Origin: Neotamlana nanhaiensis
GTDB taxonomy: Bacteria > Bacteroidota > Bacteroidia > Flavobacteriales > Flavobacteriaceae
DNA: 64,000 bases
Assembly (NCBI RefSeq): GCF_000943555.1
Contig: NZ_JTDV01000002.1
Location: forward strand, 1 to 64,000
Direction: 5' to 3'
The position numbers and the translations under genes were made by a program. The notes under the pieces are model-generated. The model did not search any database. It was given only the letters and a program-made list of their open reading frames with translations, and had not been told where the DNA came from. Shown here one piece after another: positions 34,711 to 43,875 of the stretch. The first letter of the stretch is position 1, and each line of letters begins with the position of its first letter.

Positions 34711-35847
34711 TTATTTTTTAACTGCCGAACAACCTGCCATGGTTGTTATTTTAATAGCTTCAGTTGGTGGTAAATTATCGTTACGTTTTACTACTTCTTG
34801 CACCACATTTTGGGTTAACTTTTCAAAAGCTTGTTCTAAAGGTGTTGCCGTTTGTAATGCTGCCGGACGCCCAACATCGCCGGCTTCTCGTATACTTTGC
34901 ACCAAAGGCAATTGCCCTAAAAATGGTACTTGTAAATCTTCCGCAAGGTTTTTAGCGCCTTCTTTACCAAAAATATAGTATTTATTATCTGGTAATTCTG
35001 CGGGAGTAAAGTACGCCATATTTTCTATAATTCCTAAAACTGGTACTTGAATACTGTCTTGTTGAAACATAGCCACACCTTTTTTAGCATCGGCAAGTGC
35101 CACGTTTTGTGGTGTACTTACAACAACCGCGCCAGTAATTGGTAACGACTGCATGATGCTTAAGTGAATATCGCCTGTTCCTGGAGGTAAATCAATTAAT
35201 AGAAAATCGATTTCGCCCCAAGCGGCATCAAAAATCATTTGGTTTAATGCTTTTGCAGCCATTGGTCCGCGCCATACTACCGCCTGATTAGGTTGGGTAA
35301 AAAAGCCAATAGATAGTACTTTTACATCGTAATTTTCAACAGGCTTCATCTTCGATTTTCCTTCAACATTAACCGCTAGAGGTTTTTCGGCTTCTACATC
35401 GAACATAATTGGTATCGATGGCCCATAAATATCGGCATCTAAAACACCAACTTTAAAGCCCATTTTAGCTAAACTCACCGCTAAATTTGCGGTAACTGTA
35501 GATTTACCAACCCCACCTTTACCCGATGCTACTGCCACAATATTTTGAATTCCTGGAATAGGATTGCCTTTTATAACATTGGCTTGTGGTTTTGCTGGAG
35601 CATTAACCTTTATATTGACTTTTATTTTTGCTTTTTCGTAAACTTTATCGTGTATGGTTTTTAATATATCGACTTCTGTACGTTTTTTAGCCTGTAAACT
35701 CGGATTTTTTATGGTGATATCTACCACAACCTCATCACCAAAAGTGACTACATTTGTTACCGCACCACTTTCCACCATATTTTGACCTTCACCAGGTACA
35801 GTTATGGTTTCTAAAGCTTTAAGTATATCTTTTTTATTAAGTTTCAT
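34711..35847 (-). CDS. mrp: Mrp/ApbC family P-loop ATPase, Fe-S cluster carrier
   Basis: The protein has 378 residues. Residues 1 to about 85 form a DUF59 (MIP18-like) domain (DILKALETITVPGEGQNMVESGAV). The deviant Walker A SGKGGVGKST (108-117) follows, then VGVLDADIYGPSIPIMF, VWRGPMAAKALNQM, LLIDLPPGTGDIHLSIMQS and VGRPAALQ, all standard Mrp blocks. The C-terminal CxxC seen in many relatives is absent; only one Cys is near the end (AGCSAVKK). It loads Fe-S clusters onto apo-proteins and is paired with the NifU-like gene. A TAnnTTTG box lies on the minus strand at 35883-35876. Confidence 0.95.
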   Translation of the reverse strand: MKLNKKDILKALETITVPGEGQNMVESGAVTNVVTFGDEVVVDITIKNPSLQAKKRTEVDILKTIHDKVYEKAKIKVNIKVNAPAKPQANVIKGNPIPGIQNIVAVASGKGGVGKSTVTANLAVSLAKMGFKVGVLDADIYGPSIPIMFDVEAEKPLAVNVEGKSKMKPVENYDVKVLSIGFFTQPNQAVVWRGPMAAKALNQMIFDAAWGEIDFLLIDLPPGTGDIHLSIMQSLPITGAVVVSTPQNVALADAKKGVAMFQQDSIQVPVLGIIENMAYFTPAELPDNKYYIFGKEGAKNLAEDLQVPFLGQLPLVQSIREAGDVGRPAALQTATPLEQAFEKLTQNVVQEVVKRNDNLPPTEAIKITTMAGCSAVKK

Positions 35848-36003
35848 TCGTTTTATTAAGAATCATTCTAAGAGGCAAATATACGCATTTAAGACTGAAG
35901 GCTGAAATGGAAATAAGAAGATTTATTGATGTAACTATGTAAAATATTTATACAAAATGGCACGATTTATGCCCGAAAAAATTGACTAAAAAATCAATCA
36001 ATT

Positions 36004-36837
36004 ATGCCAAAAAAACTAACACTAATTATACTCGCTATTTTATCCTTTTATTTCGCTCCAGCACAAAGTAAAATTGAAAAAGCTGAAGAAAGTTTAAAAA
36101 AACAAGATCAAACTAATGGTTATTATACCGAAACTAACAATTACGATAGCTCTAGCAGTAATAGCAACTCCTATTTTGGCGAAATGGTTGCCGAACTTTT
36201 TATTGGCCTATTCGCATACACTGCTTATGGTGTGTTAGTTGAAAGTCCGTTTGAATATAACAGTAAAAGTCACAACGCTATTTTAACAAAACGCGTGTAT
36301 AACACAACAAATACAGGGCATTACACGTATGAGTGGAATGATAATTCTGCTATAGGTCGCACCACTATTTCTACTAAATATATTTTTGAAAACCCAAAAC
36401 TTCAAGGCAATCATTTAAATGTTGATATGCGTTTTTTTAACCGATTAGCCTTAGAGGTAAACTACCTACAACTTTGGGAAAATAACACCAATTTTGGTCA
36501 TGATGCGCTTGCTATTTATACGGCATTGGGTAAATACCATCGTGTAAGAACAAAAGCGTTTGATGGCTGGTGGGGTTTAGGTGCATCGTATGTAGATGGC
36601 GACGTAAATAGCTTTGGATTTACTTATGGACTAGGCGCTGAAATATTTTTAGGAAAACCTATTAGTCTAGAGAGCAGTTTTAATCAGACCCTAGTGAATC
36701 AAAGCACGGTAAATAAATTTAATGCGCTAATAAATTATTACATCAACCAATATAAAATACATGGCGGTTATGAATATTTAAAAATTGGAAATCAAAACTT
36801 TTCTACGGTGAGTTTAGGTGCTGGCTTTTCGTTTTAA
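36004..36837 (+). CDS. Uncharacterised secreted protein, probable small outer-membrane beta-barrel
   Basis: The protein has 277 residues. A signal peptide ends in YFAPAQS (cleavage near residue 22). A low-complexity Tyr/Asn/Ser linker (TETNNYDSSSSNSNSYF) comes next. The rest alternates short amphipathic strands with aromatic ends (RLALEVNYLQLWEN, WWGLGASYVDGD, GLGAEIFLGKP, SLGAGFSF) and ends in Phe, which is typical of outer-membrane barrels. No family recognised. Divergent from mrp. Confidence 0.72.
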   Translation: MPKKLTLIILAILSFYFAPAQSKIEKAEESLKKQDQTNGYYTETNNYDSSSSNSNSYFGEMVAELFIGLFAYTAYGVLVESPFEYNSKSHNAILTKRVYNTTNTGHYTYEWNDNSAIGRTTISTKYIFENPKLQGNHLNVDMRFFNRLALEVNYLQLWENNTNFGHDALAIYTALGKYHRVRTKAFDGWWGLGASYVDGDVNSFGFTYGLGAEIFLGKPISLESSFNQTLVNQSTVNKFNALINYYINQYKIHGGYEYLKIGNQNFSTVSLGAGFSF

Positions 36838-36909
36838 TTCAAATTAATTTCTAGTAGCTTTTGTAATTATTTATAAATTTTTGAAAAATTAGGACTTAAT
36901 TACATAAAC

Positions 36910-37239
36910 TTATAACGCTTCTGAAGGATCCCAAAAAACAGTTTTAAAATTTTGAATTTGATTGTTCTTAACAGCAACGCCTTCACTTTCTAATAATTGC
37001 TGCATTAAATTCGTACCATCAAAATGTTGCTTTCCAGTGAGTAATCCGTTTCGGTTAACTACTCTGTGTGCGGGTACATCTTTTCCAGATGACCCGTTCA
37101 TAGCATAACCCACCATTCTTGCACTTCTTGCTGCTCCTAAATATTTTGCAATGGCGCCGTAACTTGTTACTCTTCCGAAAGGAATTTGTTTTGCTACCTC
37201 ATAAACCTTATCGAAAAAAGTGAGCGTTTCAGGTTTCAT
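36910..37239 (-). CDS. Alkyltransferase-like protein (ATL, MGMT-related, no acceptor Cys)
   Basis: The protein has 109 residues, equal to the DNA-binding domain of O6-alkylguanine-DNA alkyltransferase (QIPFGRVTSYGAIAKYLG, ARMVGYAMNGS, RNGLLTGKQHFDG). The active-site PCHR is replaced by PAHR (Pro56-Arg59), so it cannot accept an alkyl group. Known ATLs bind O6-alkylguanine and recruit nucleotide excision repair; that role is inferred here. It begins 1 nt after the LysE-type gene stop and so belongs to the trmB operon. Confidence 0.88.
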   Translation of the reverse strand: MKPETLTFFDKVYEVAKQIPFGRVTSYGAIAKYLGAARSARMVGYAMNGSSGKDVPAHRVVNRNGLLTGKQHFDGTNLMQQLLESEGVAVKNNQIQNFKTVFWDPSEAL

Positions 37240-37240
37240 A

Positions 37241-37870
37241 CTACATTTTATTTATAATGTTAATTATAGTAAAAATAGCAATTACAGCAGTAATACCTCC
37301 AATTATATAGTTCATGTTTTTTTGCGATGTAAATTTCTTTTCGCTTATTTTATCGAAGAAAAACATGTAAAAGTAAAGCACAACAAATGTTCCTGTTGAT
37401 GTTCCTGCCATATAAGCAAAAATGCTTGTTGTACTAAAATCTAACCAACCAAAAGAAGCCAAAGTAATAGTCATGTATGCCTGAAACGGAATAGGAAACA
37501 CATTTAAAGCCGATAAAAACACCCCTTGAAAAAACCGACTATGTTTACTTTTAGTTTTAGCTTTTACCTGTTTTTTAGGTTGTGACTTAGCAATGAGCAA
37601 AAAGTAAATGGATATTAAAATAAAAATAACACAAGCCACTTTTTGTAAAATACTAATTACTTCGGGATGCATTTTTAAATACCTAGCACAAATGGCCGCA
37701 ATATAAGTTTGTAATAGTACAACCAACGAAGCGCCAATAGAAAACATAATACCACGGGTATGCCCTTCTTTTAAACTTATTTTAGCGGCTGTAATGTTTA
37801 ACAAACCAGGAGGTAAAACAGCCAAAATTGACGCTACCAAGCCCAACAAAAAAATAAAAGTAATACTCAA
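37241..37870 (-). CDS. LysE/RhtB family exporter
   Basis: The protein has 209 residues with six hydrophobic segments. The family start VASILAVLPPGLLNITAAKISLKEG, with the conserved PPG-N motif in helix 1, is followed by GIMFSIGASLVVLLQTYIA. Such proteins export amino acids or related small molecules. Initiation seems to be at a TTG (37870-37868), 3 nt after the trmB stop and just behind an AGG. The substrate is not predictable. Confidence 0.83.
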   Translation of the reverse strand: MSITFIFLLGLVASILAVLPPGLLNITAAKISLKEGHTRGIMFSIGASLVVLLQTYIAAICARYLKMHPEVISILQKVACVIFILISIYFLLIAKSQPKKQVKAKTKSKHSRFFQGVFLSALNVFPIPFQAYMTITLASFGWLDFSTTSIFAYMAGTSTGTFVVLYFYMFFFDKISEKKFTSQKNMNYIIGGITAVIAIFTIINIINKM

Positions 37871-37873
37871 AAC

Positions 37874-38548
37874 CTATTTAATTTTAAATGCGATGTAGGT
37901 TATAGGCTTTTGCACCTGCAAATACTGCGACTCGTAAAAGGTTTGTATAGCAGTAACATCTTCGGGGCTACCTTCTTGCTTATAAACATTGTGGTTTGCA
38001 TAAAGCACTTCGTGTCCCGCTCCGTGTAATAATCCAAGCGTGTAACCATGCATAAATTCACTATCGGTTTTAAGGTTTACAACGCCATCTGGTTTTAAAA
38101 CTTGTTTGTAACGTTGTAAAAAGGCAGCATTCGTCATGCGATGCTTGGTGCGCTTGTATTTAATTTGCGGATCGGGGAAGGTAATCCAAATTTCGTCAAC
38201 TTCATTTTCCGCGAAAGCGTACTCAATAAGTTCTATTTGAGTGCGTAAAAAAGCAACATTATTTATGCCGTCTTCAACTGCTGTTTTAGCGCCTCTCCAA
38301 AAACGAGCACCTTTAATATCGATACCAATAAAATTTTTGTTAGGATATTTTTTTGCTAAGGCTACCGAATATTCACCTTTACCACAACCCAACTCCAACA
38401 CAATAGGATTATTGTTTTTAAAATGGTTTTTGCTCCAATTTCCTTTTAAACTAAATTGCGTATTTACCAATTCGTCGCGTGTTGGTTGAACAACATTATT
38501 AAATGTTTCGTTTTCCCTAAAGCGCTTCAATTTATTTTTACTGCCCAC
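37874..38548 (-). CDS. trmB: tRNA (guanine-46-N7)-methyltransferase
   Basis: The protein has 224 residues. The SAM site is VLELGCGKGEYSVALAKKYP and the family motifs are NFIGIDIKGARFWRGAKTA and DEIWITFPDPQIKYKRTKHRMTN. It makes m7G46 in tRNA. The start is a GTG at 38548-38546, keeping the conserved MGSKNKLKRF opening. A 14-base REP-like sequence lies in frame in the gene (38206-38219, coding part of EYAFAENEV). First gene of the trmB-lysE-ATL unit. Confidence 0.93.
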   Translation of the reverse strand: MGSKNKLKRFRENETFNNVVQPTRDELVNTQFSLKGNWSKNHFKNNNPIVLELGCGKGEYSVALAKKYPNKNFIGIDIKGARFWRGAKTAVEDGINNVAFLRTQIELIEYAFAENEVDEIWITFPDPQIKYKRTKHRMTNAAFLQRYKQVLKPDGVVNLKTDSEFMHGYTLGLLHGAGHEVLYANHNVYKQEGSPEDVTAIQTFYESQYLQVQKPITYIAFKIK

Positions 38549-38756
38549 CTTATTAAATTTTTATACGGTAATAATTATTTTGCAAAAGTACGGTACAGCA
38601 AGTCTATTTTAAAAATTTGCTTAACAATTAATTAGTATTAAAACGAATTTGATAAAACTTTGGAAATATATAACGTTTAAAATAAACTTAGTTTTGTTAA
38701 GATTAAAATTCATCTTAACTTAGTAATTAATTGATTTAAGGTGAATTAGATTATTT

Positions 38757-39809
38757 ATGAAGAAAAGAATTTTAATTACTCCTTTAAATTGGGGATTGGG
38801 GCATGCCACACGCTGCATCCCAATTATTAATGCCTTACTAAATTTTGGTTTTGAGCCTATAATTGCCAGTGATGGTGTCGCACTTTCGTTATTACAAAAA
38901 GAATTTCCAGAGTTACAAACCTTAACCTTGCCTTCGTATAAAGTAACTTATGCCAAAAAAGGCAAATATTTTAAACTGAAAATTTTAAAAAATTCTCCAA
39001 AGCTTTTAAAAGCAATTAATGCTGAAAAAAAAGTTATTAAATCTATTATTGAAGATTATAAGATTGATGGCATAATTTCGGATAACCGATTGGGAGTTAG
39101 AAGTAAAAAAGTACCTTCTATTTTTATTACGCATCAATTGAATGTTTTAAGCGGAAGCACAACTTGGATTAGCACAAAAATTCATCAGAAAATAATTAAA
39201 AAATTTGATGTTTGCTGGGTACCAGACACTAATGGTAGTGTTAATTTAAGCGGCAAACTTGGTCATGTAAAGTCGTTTGAAATAGAAACCAAATACATTG
39301 GTCCATTAAGCCGTTTTACTAAAACCGAGGCCCCCGTAAAAAACGATGTTATGGTTTTAATATCGGGTCCCGAACCACAACGCACTTTACTTGAAGAAAA
39401 ACTATTTGATGAATTAAAAGATTATAACGGAAAGGTTGTTTTTGTAAAAGGTAAAATGGAAGCTGAACAAATAGTAGAAACTATTGGCAACATAACGATT
39501 TACAATTTTATGACCTCCAGTTTACTTGAAAAAACTATAAACGAGAGCGATTTGGTAATTTCTCGATCGGGTTATACTACGGTAATGGATTTGGCTAAAC
39601 TAAGCAAAAAAGCCTTTTTTATACCAACACCAGGGCAATTTGAACAAGAATATTTAGCCAAACGTTTAACGCAATTAGGTTTAGTACCAAGTTGTAAACA
39701 AGAAGATTTTACATTAAAAAAATTAGGCCAAATGCCACTTTACAAAGGATTAACAGCTTTTTATTTTGAAATTGATTTTGCCGATTTATTTAAGCCTTTT
39801 CTAAAGTAA
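38757..39809 (+). CDS. Glycosyltransferase, GT28/MurG-like GT-B fold
   Basis: The protein has 350 residues. The N-terminal half starts ILITPLNWGLGHATRCIPIINALL, a Gly-rich loop with GHATR as in the MurG/GT28 superfamily. The C-terminal half has VLISGPEPQR and SDLVISRSGYTTVMDLAKL followed by FIPTPGQFEQEYLAKRL, the nucleotide-sugar site. No signal peptide. It likely uses a UDP-sugar for an envelope glycan or glycolipid. The last 20 nt overlap the end of the convergent histidine kinase gene. Confidence 0.85.
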   Translation: MKKRILITPLNWGLGHATRCIPIINALLNFGFEPIIASDGVALSLLQKEFPELQTLTLPSYKVTYAKKGKYFKLKILKNSPKLLKAINAEKKVIKSIIEDYKIDGIISDNRLGVRSKKVPSIFITHQLNVLSGSTTWISTKIHQKIIKKFDVCWVPDTNGSVNLSGKLGHVKSFEIETKYIGPLSRFTKTEAPVKNDVMVLISGPEPQRTLLEEKLFDELKDYNGKVVFVKGKMEAEQIVETIGNITIYNFMTSSLLEKTINESDLVISRSGYTTVMDLAKLSKKAFFIPTPGQFEQEYLAKRLTQLGLVPSCKQEDFTLKKLGQMPLYKGLTAFYFEIDFADLFKPFLK

Positions 39810-40830
39810 ACGAAAATTCACTACCAACGTTAAACTCGCTTTCTACATAAATTTTTTCGTCGTGGGCTTCAATTATATGCTTCACAATAGATAAACCTAA
39901 GCCAGAACCTCCCTCTTTTCGAGAACCACTTTTGTCTACTCTAAAAAAGCGTTCAAAAAGTCTTGGTATATTTTCAGATGAAATACCTTCGCCATTATCA
40001 GTCACCCTAACAATAACTTTGTTTTTAATTAGGTTTTCTACGCTAATCTCAGTAGTTCCTTTTTCGCTACCGTATTTAATTGAGTTTACCACCAAATTAA
40101 CCAGCACTTGCTGAATTCGCTCTTTATCGGCTTTTACCAAAATAGGTTGATTATAATCAAAATCGAATGTTAGAGTAATTTTTTTCTTGGCCGCCTTCAT
40201 TTCAAGCATTTCAAAAACGCTTTTAGCGAGCTCAATAATATCAAAGGTTTCGGTATTTAAACTTAAGTCACCAACCTCAAGTTTGGTTATCATATCTAAA
40301 TCTTTAACAATATAACCTAAGCGCTCAATGCCTTTACTGGCTCGTTCTAGATATTTTTTACGGATAACACTATCGTCCATGGCGCCATCAAGTAATGTTA
40401 AAATATAGCCTTGAACCGTAAAAAGTGGTGTTTTTAATTCGTGCGACACATTACCTAAAAATTCTTTTCGGTATTCTTCACGAACCTTTAAGGTTTCAAT
40501 TTCTATCTTTTTATCTTTTGCAAACTTATCAATCTCTTGGGTTAGGGTTCTCATATCGGTAGTTATAGAACCTTTTCGAAGATTAGTAGATTCGAGCAAT
40601 GTTAAATCGTCGTATATTTTTTTTACGCGCTTGTAAATAAACCGTTCTACCCGAAACTGAATAATAACAAAACAAAAAACATAAACCGTAACAGCAAAAC
40701 CTATAGAAAAATACCATTTTAACTCGTAAAACAACCATAAAAAAACACTCGCTAAGAGTGTTGTTAATAAGGTTATATATAACGAGGTATATAAAGCAAA
40801 CCGGTATGATTTTTTAAATTTTGTTCGCAT
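39790..40830 (-). CDS. Sensor histidine kinase (PhoR-like)
   Basis: The protein has 346 residues. Two helices (about 14-34 and 39-57) with almost no periplasmic loop between them suggest intramembrane or cytoplasmic sensing. The linker leads to the H box FLGNVSHELKTP (His130), N box NLVVNSIKYGS, G1 VTDNGEGIS, F box FERFFRV and G2 GGSGLGLSIVKHI. Its ATG overlaps the regulator stop by one base (TAATG), so the pair is translationally coupled. PhoR-like by architecture; the signal is unknown. Confidence 0.93.
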   Translation of the reverse strand: MRTKFKKSYRFALYTSLYITLLTTLLASVFLWLFYELKWYFSIGFAVTVYVFCFVIIQFRVERFIYKRVKKIYDDLTLLESTNLRKGSITTDMRTLTQEIDKFAKDKKIEIETLKVREEYRKEFLGNVSHELKTPLFTVQGYILTLLDGAMDDSVIRKKYLERASKGIERLGYIVKDLDMITKLEVGDLSLNTETFDIIELAKSVFEMLEMKAAKKKITLTFDFDYNQPILVKADKERIQQVLVNLVVNSIKYGSEKGTTEISVENLIKNKVIVRVTDNGEGISSENIPRLFERFFRVDKSGSRKEGGSGLGLSIVKHIIEAHDEKIYVESEFNVGSEFSFTLEKA

Positions 40831-41510
40831 TAATCTACAAACTTGTAGCCTACACCTTTTATGGTTTTAAAGCTTTTATCGCCTAATTTTTCTCTTAATT
40901 TTCTAATATGAACATCAATAGTTCTGCCACCAACAACGACTTCGTTACCCCAAACGGTATCTAAAATTTCGTCTCTTTTAAATACTTTTCCAGGTTTTGA
41001 TGCCAGTAAAGATAGTAATTCAAATTCTTTTCTTGGTAAAACTATTTCTTTTCCTTTTGAAGTTATTTTATACTCATCGCGGTTTATTACTAAGCTACCC
41101 ACTTTAACGGTATTAGTAACGTCTTCTTCCTTATAACGACGCAATAACGCTTTTACCTTACTCACCAAAACTTTAGGTTTAATAGGTTTGGTAATATAAT
41201 CGTCGGCGCCAGCCTCAAAACCGGCTACTTGCGAATAATCTTCGCCTCTAGCAGTTAAAAAAGTTATGATAGAATTTTTTAAATCGGGGATTTTTCTAAT
41301 CATTTCACAAGCTTCAATACCATCCATTTCGGGCATCATCACATCTAAAATAATTAATTGAGGGAGTTCTTTTTTTGCTTTTTTTACACCTTCACTGCCG
41401 TTTTCGGCTGTAATAACTTGATAACCTTCACTAGATAAATTGTAACCTACAATTTCTAAAATGTCTGGTTCATCATCAACAAGCAAAATTTTTATGTCCT
41501 TTTTTTTCAT
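40830..41510 (-). CDS. OmpR/PhoB-family response regulator
   Basis: The protein has 226 residues. The receiver domain has VDDEPD (10-15), phospho-acceptor Asp56 (IILDVMMPEMDG) and Lys in DYITKPIKPK. The winged-helix domain reads PRKEFELLSLLASKPGKVFKRDEILDTVWG and VVGGRTIDVHIRKLREKLGD, ending KTIKGVGYKFVD, which resembles PhoB/PhoP. A TATATTTG box on the minus strand (41545-41538) lies 28 nt upstream. Regulates with the downstream kinase. Confidence 0.94.
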   Translation of the reverse strand: MKKKDIKILLVDDEPDILEIVGYNLSSEGYQVITAENGSEGVKKAKKELPQLIILDVMMPEMDGIEACEMIRKIPDLKNSIITFLTARGEDYSQVAGFEAGADDYITKPIKPKVLVSKVKALLRRYKEEDVTNTVKVGSLVINRDEYKITSKGKEIVLPRKEFELLSLLASKPGKVFKRDEILDTVWGNEVVVGGRTIDVHIRKLREKLGDKSFKTIKGVGYKFVD

Positions 41511-41706
41511 TATAACGTATTGCTATTTTTGTGTGAACAAATATAAAACTAATAACACAATTTCATTAAAGGTACAGATTTAATAACATTAAGGTAACAA
41601 TTTACTTAAGAAAACTGTGTCTTTCGACGTATGAATCAAATCTTTAACAGTTTTTTGGCATCAAATTTGTAAGATTTTATTAATTTTACTCAATCTAAAA
41701 GCACCT

Positions 41707-42051
41707 ATGAAAAAAAACTACATTTACATTTTATTATTTGTTCTGGCGTTTTTTACAACTCAATATAGTGTTGCGCAGAGTGATGCCAAATTAGCATCGA
41801 CTACTTCGCAAAATATTGAGGGACTTGCTATATACCCAAATCCTGTAAGTAGCGGAAAAGCTTATATAAATATTTCTACCAAATACAATTTTAAAAAACG
41901 TGTAGAATTTTACAATGTTTTAGGTAAACGTGTGTACTCGGTTGTATTAACTGGTAAAGAATTAAACATTTCAAATTTAAATCGTGGTGTTTATATTCTT
42001 AAAATAACCGAGGGTGATGTGAGCGAAACTCGAAAATTAGTAATAAAATAG
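41707..42051 (+). CDS. Minimal T9SS cargo protein: signal peptide plus type A sorting domain
   Basis: The protein has 114 residues. The signal peptide ends in YSVAQS (about residue 24). After a short linker the rest (GLAIYPNPVSSGKAYINI ... KRVEFYNVLGKRVYS ... LNISNLNRGVYILKITEGD ... RKLVIK) is a complete type A C-terminal sorting domain of type IX secretion. There is practically no cargo domain of its own. The product should reach the cell surface or medium. Upstream of a second T9SS gene with a terminator between. Confidence 0.88.
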   Translation: MKKNYIYILLFVLAFFTTQYSVAQSDAKLASTTSQNIEGLAIYPNPVSSGKAYINISTKYNFKKRVEFYNVLGKRVYSVVLTGKELNISNLNRGVYILKITEGDVSETRKLVIK

Positions 42052-42072
42052 TTCTAATATTATCATATAGTT

Positions 42073-42101
42073 AAAAAACAGCCGAATGGCTGTTTTTTTT
42101 T
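42073..42101 (+). terminator. Terminator after the minimal T9SS gene
   Basis: AAAAAACAGCC (42073-42083), loop GAAT, GGCTGTTTTTT (42088-42098) followed by more T. Confidence 0.88.
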
Positions 42102-42155
42102 GGCTTGTACTTAAGTAAATAGTAGTTTTAGCTTAAATTATTTAATCCTTTTTTT

Positions 42156-43790
42156 ATGAAAAAAATTTACTTTTTATTATTAACAACTTTAATATCATTT
42201 GCTTCTTTTGGGCAAGTTATTATAACAGAACTTGCAGACCCAAACAATAATGCTGGAGCTAGATTTGTTGAAATTTATTGTGTTGGACCAAGCTCGGTAA
42301 ATCTGAATGGTTGGGAGCTTCGACGTTGGACAAATTCGAATACAGACCCACAAACCAGTGGTGTAGATTTATCTTCAATAGGTACATTAAATGTTGGGCA
42401 ATTTGCAATAATTTCGCCAAATGCTTCAGAATTTGAAGCAGTTTATGGTTTTGCACCAGACATAAGTACTTCAACTGGAGGTGCCGCCGACAGTAATGGT
42501 GATGACAAAATTGCTATTTTTGATGCATCGGATGCCACAATTGATATTTTTGGAATACCAGGTAATGATGCTAACAATGCAAATACTGCCGAAAATTTTG
42601 AAGACGGAAGAGCAGAACGAGCAGCTACAGTAACTGCTCCAAACGCTACATGGACTGCAAGCGAATGGATTAGCGATAACGACCAAGGCTTTGGTTCGGG
42701 AGCACAGGATGCACCTGCTGGATTCGATCCTAAAAGTTGGATTGGAGCATCATCATCATGTGGTGTTACCTTAGGAACAGCTACTTTTGTTTGCACAACA
42801 AACACACTTGGAGATGATAATGATACGGTTACAGTAAATATTCCATATACAGGAGATGATTCTGGAATCACATCGGTTTCAACTACTTCTGGTGGAACTA
42901 TTGGAGGAGACAATCCTGCTTCTGCTACCGATGGCACCATTACAATTACAGGGTTATCTGAAGGTGATGCTTGGGATATTACTTTAAACGGTGGAGATTG
43001 CGATAGCACCACAATTAGCGGAACTATTGGTTCTGATATTTGCGACCCAGCATGTTTTGATTTAAGTGAAGGTAGCGAATTGTTTGAGTTAGTTACTGTT
43101 ACTGCAAACACTGACGGCGACGAGTGGACAGAAACTGCTGGAACATATGTTATGAACGGTTATTGTGGTTCTGGTTGCGCAGAAAATATTGAAACATGGC
43201 TAATATTTGGTCCGTTAGATATGACAGGTGTAACCGATTTAAATCTTGCACTTAATGCTACCGAACAATACGGTGCCACAGATTTAATTGTAGCTTATAC
43301 TTCAACATATGCTGATTGTCCGTCGGCATCAACATGGACTACTACGCAAACTATTACTGATAGTGGGTTTTATGACATCGACCTATCTGGAATTTCAGGA
43401 ACTGAGGTATTTATTGGAATTCAATATTTAGATGATGGAGCTGATGGCTATTCCTCATGGAGCTTATCAAATGTAGCCATAGAAGCTAACGGAAATTGCC
43501 CTACTTTAGGAACAAGACCAACATCTAGCTGTACGCCATTATCACTTAGCAAAAACCAAATTGAAGGTTTCGAGATGTATCCTAACCCAACCAATTTAGG
43601 TTATGTAAATATTTTAAGCGCTAGTAATGATGCTATGACTGTTTCAGTTTTTGATTTACTAGGAAAACAAGTTTTAAACAACACTGTAAAAAATAATACA
43701 CTTGATATTTCTAGCTTAAAAAGTGGCATTTATGTTATGAAAGTAAGGCAAAACGATGCCGTTTCGACTAAAAAATTAGTAATAAAATAA
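42156..43790 (+). CDS. Secreted lamin-tail-domain protein with T9SS type A sorting domain
   Basis: The protein has 544 residues. The signal peptide ends SFASFGQ (about residue 20). A lamin tail domain follows (VIITELADPNNNAGARFVEIYC, WELRRW, GQFAIIS; about 21-150). The middle is acidic and Thr/Gly/Asp-rich with Ig-like strands and a second beta-sandwich (ENIETWLIFGPLDMTG, DGYSSWSLSNVAIEA). The C-terminal 75 or so residues are a type A sorting domain (FEMYPNPTNLGYVNILS to KLVIK). It lacks visible catalytic residues and is likely adhesive or structural. Confidence 0.88.
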   Translation: MKKIYFLLLTTLISFASFGQVIITELADPNNNAGARFVEIYCVGPSSVNLNGWELRRWTNSNTDPQTSGVDLSSIGTLNVGQFAIISPNASEFEAVYGFAPDISTSTGGAADSNGDDKIAIFDASDATIDIFGIPGNDANNANTAENFEDGRAERAATVTAPNATWTASEWISDNDQGFGSGAQDAPAGFDPKSWIGASSSCGVTLGTATFVCTTNTLGDDNDTVTVNIPYTGDDSGITSVSTTSGGTIGGDNPASATDGTITITGLSEGDAWDITLNGGDCDSTTISGTIGSDICDPACFDLSEGSELFELVTVTANTDGDEWTETAGTYVMNGYCGSGCAENIETWLIFGPLDMTGVTDLNLALNATEQYGATDLIVAYTSTYADCPSASTWTTTQTITDSGFYDIDLSGISGTEVFIGIQYLDDGADGYSSWSLSNVAIEANGNCPTLGTRPTSSCTPLSLSKNQIEGFEMYPNPTNLGYVNILSASNDAMTVSVFDLLGKQVLNNTVKNNTLDISSLKSGIYVMKVRQNDAVSTKKLVIK

Positions 43791-43811
43791 TTTTACTACA
43801 TATACTATTTT

Positions 43812-43840
43812 AAAGCGCTACCATTGGTGGCGCTTTTTTA
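43812..43840 (+). terminator. Terminator after the lamin-tail protein gene
   Basis: An 11-bp stem (43812-43822 with 43826-43836, one wobble) around a 3-nt loop is followed by T. A TACTTTTG promoter box for the next gene follows at 43848-43855. Confidence 0.82.
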
Positions 43841-43875
43841 TTTTATATACTTTTGCATTGGTGAAAAACAACCTA

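Noticed and set aside
42443-43111. 222-codon minus-strand frame inside the lamin-tail protein gene
   Set aside because: Low-complexity shadow of the Thr/Gly/Asp-rich coding strand; the plus-strand gene has signal peptide and sorting domain.
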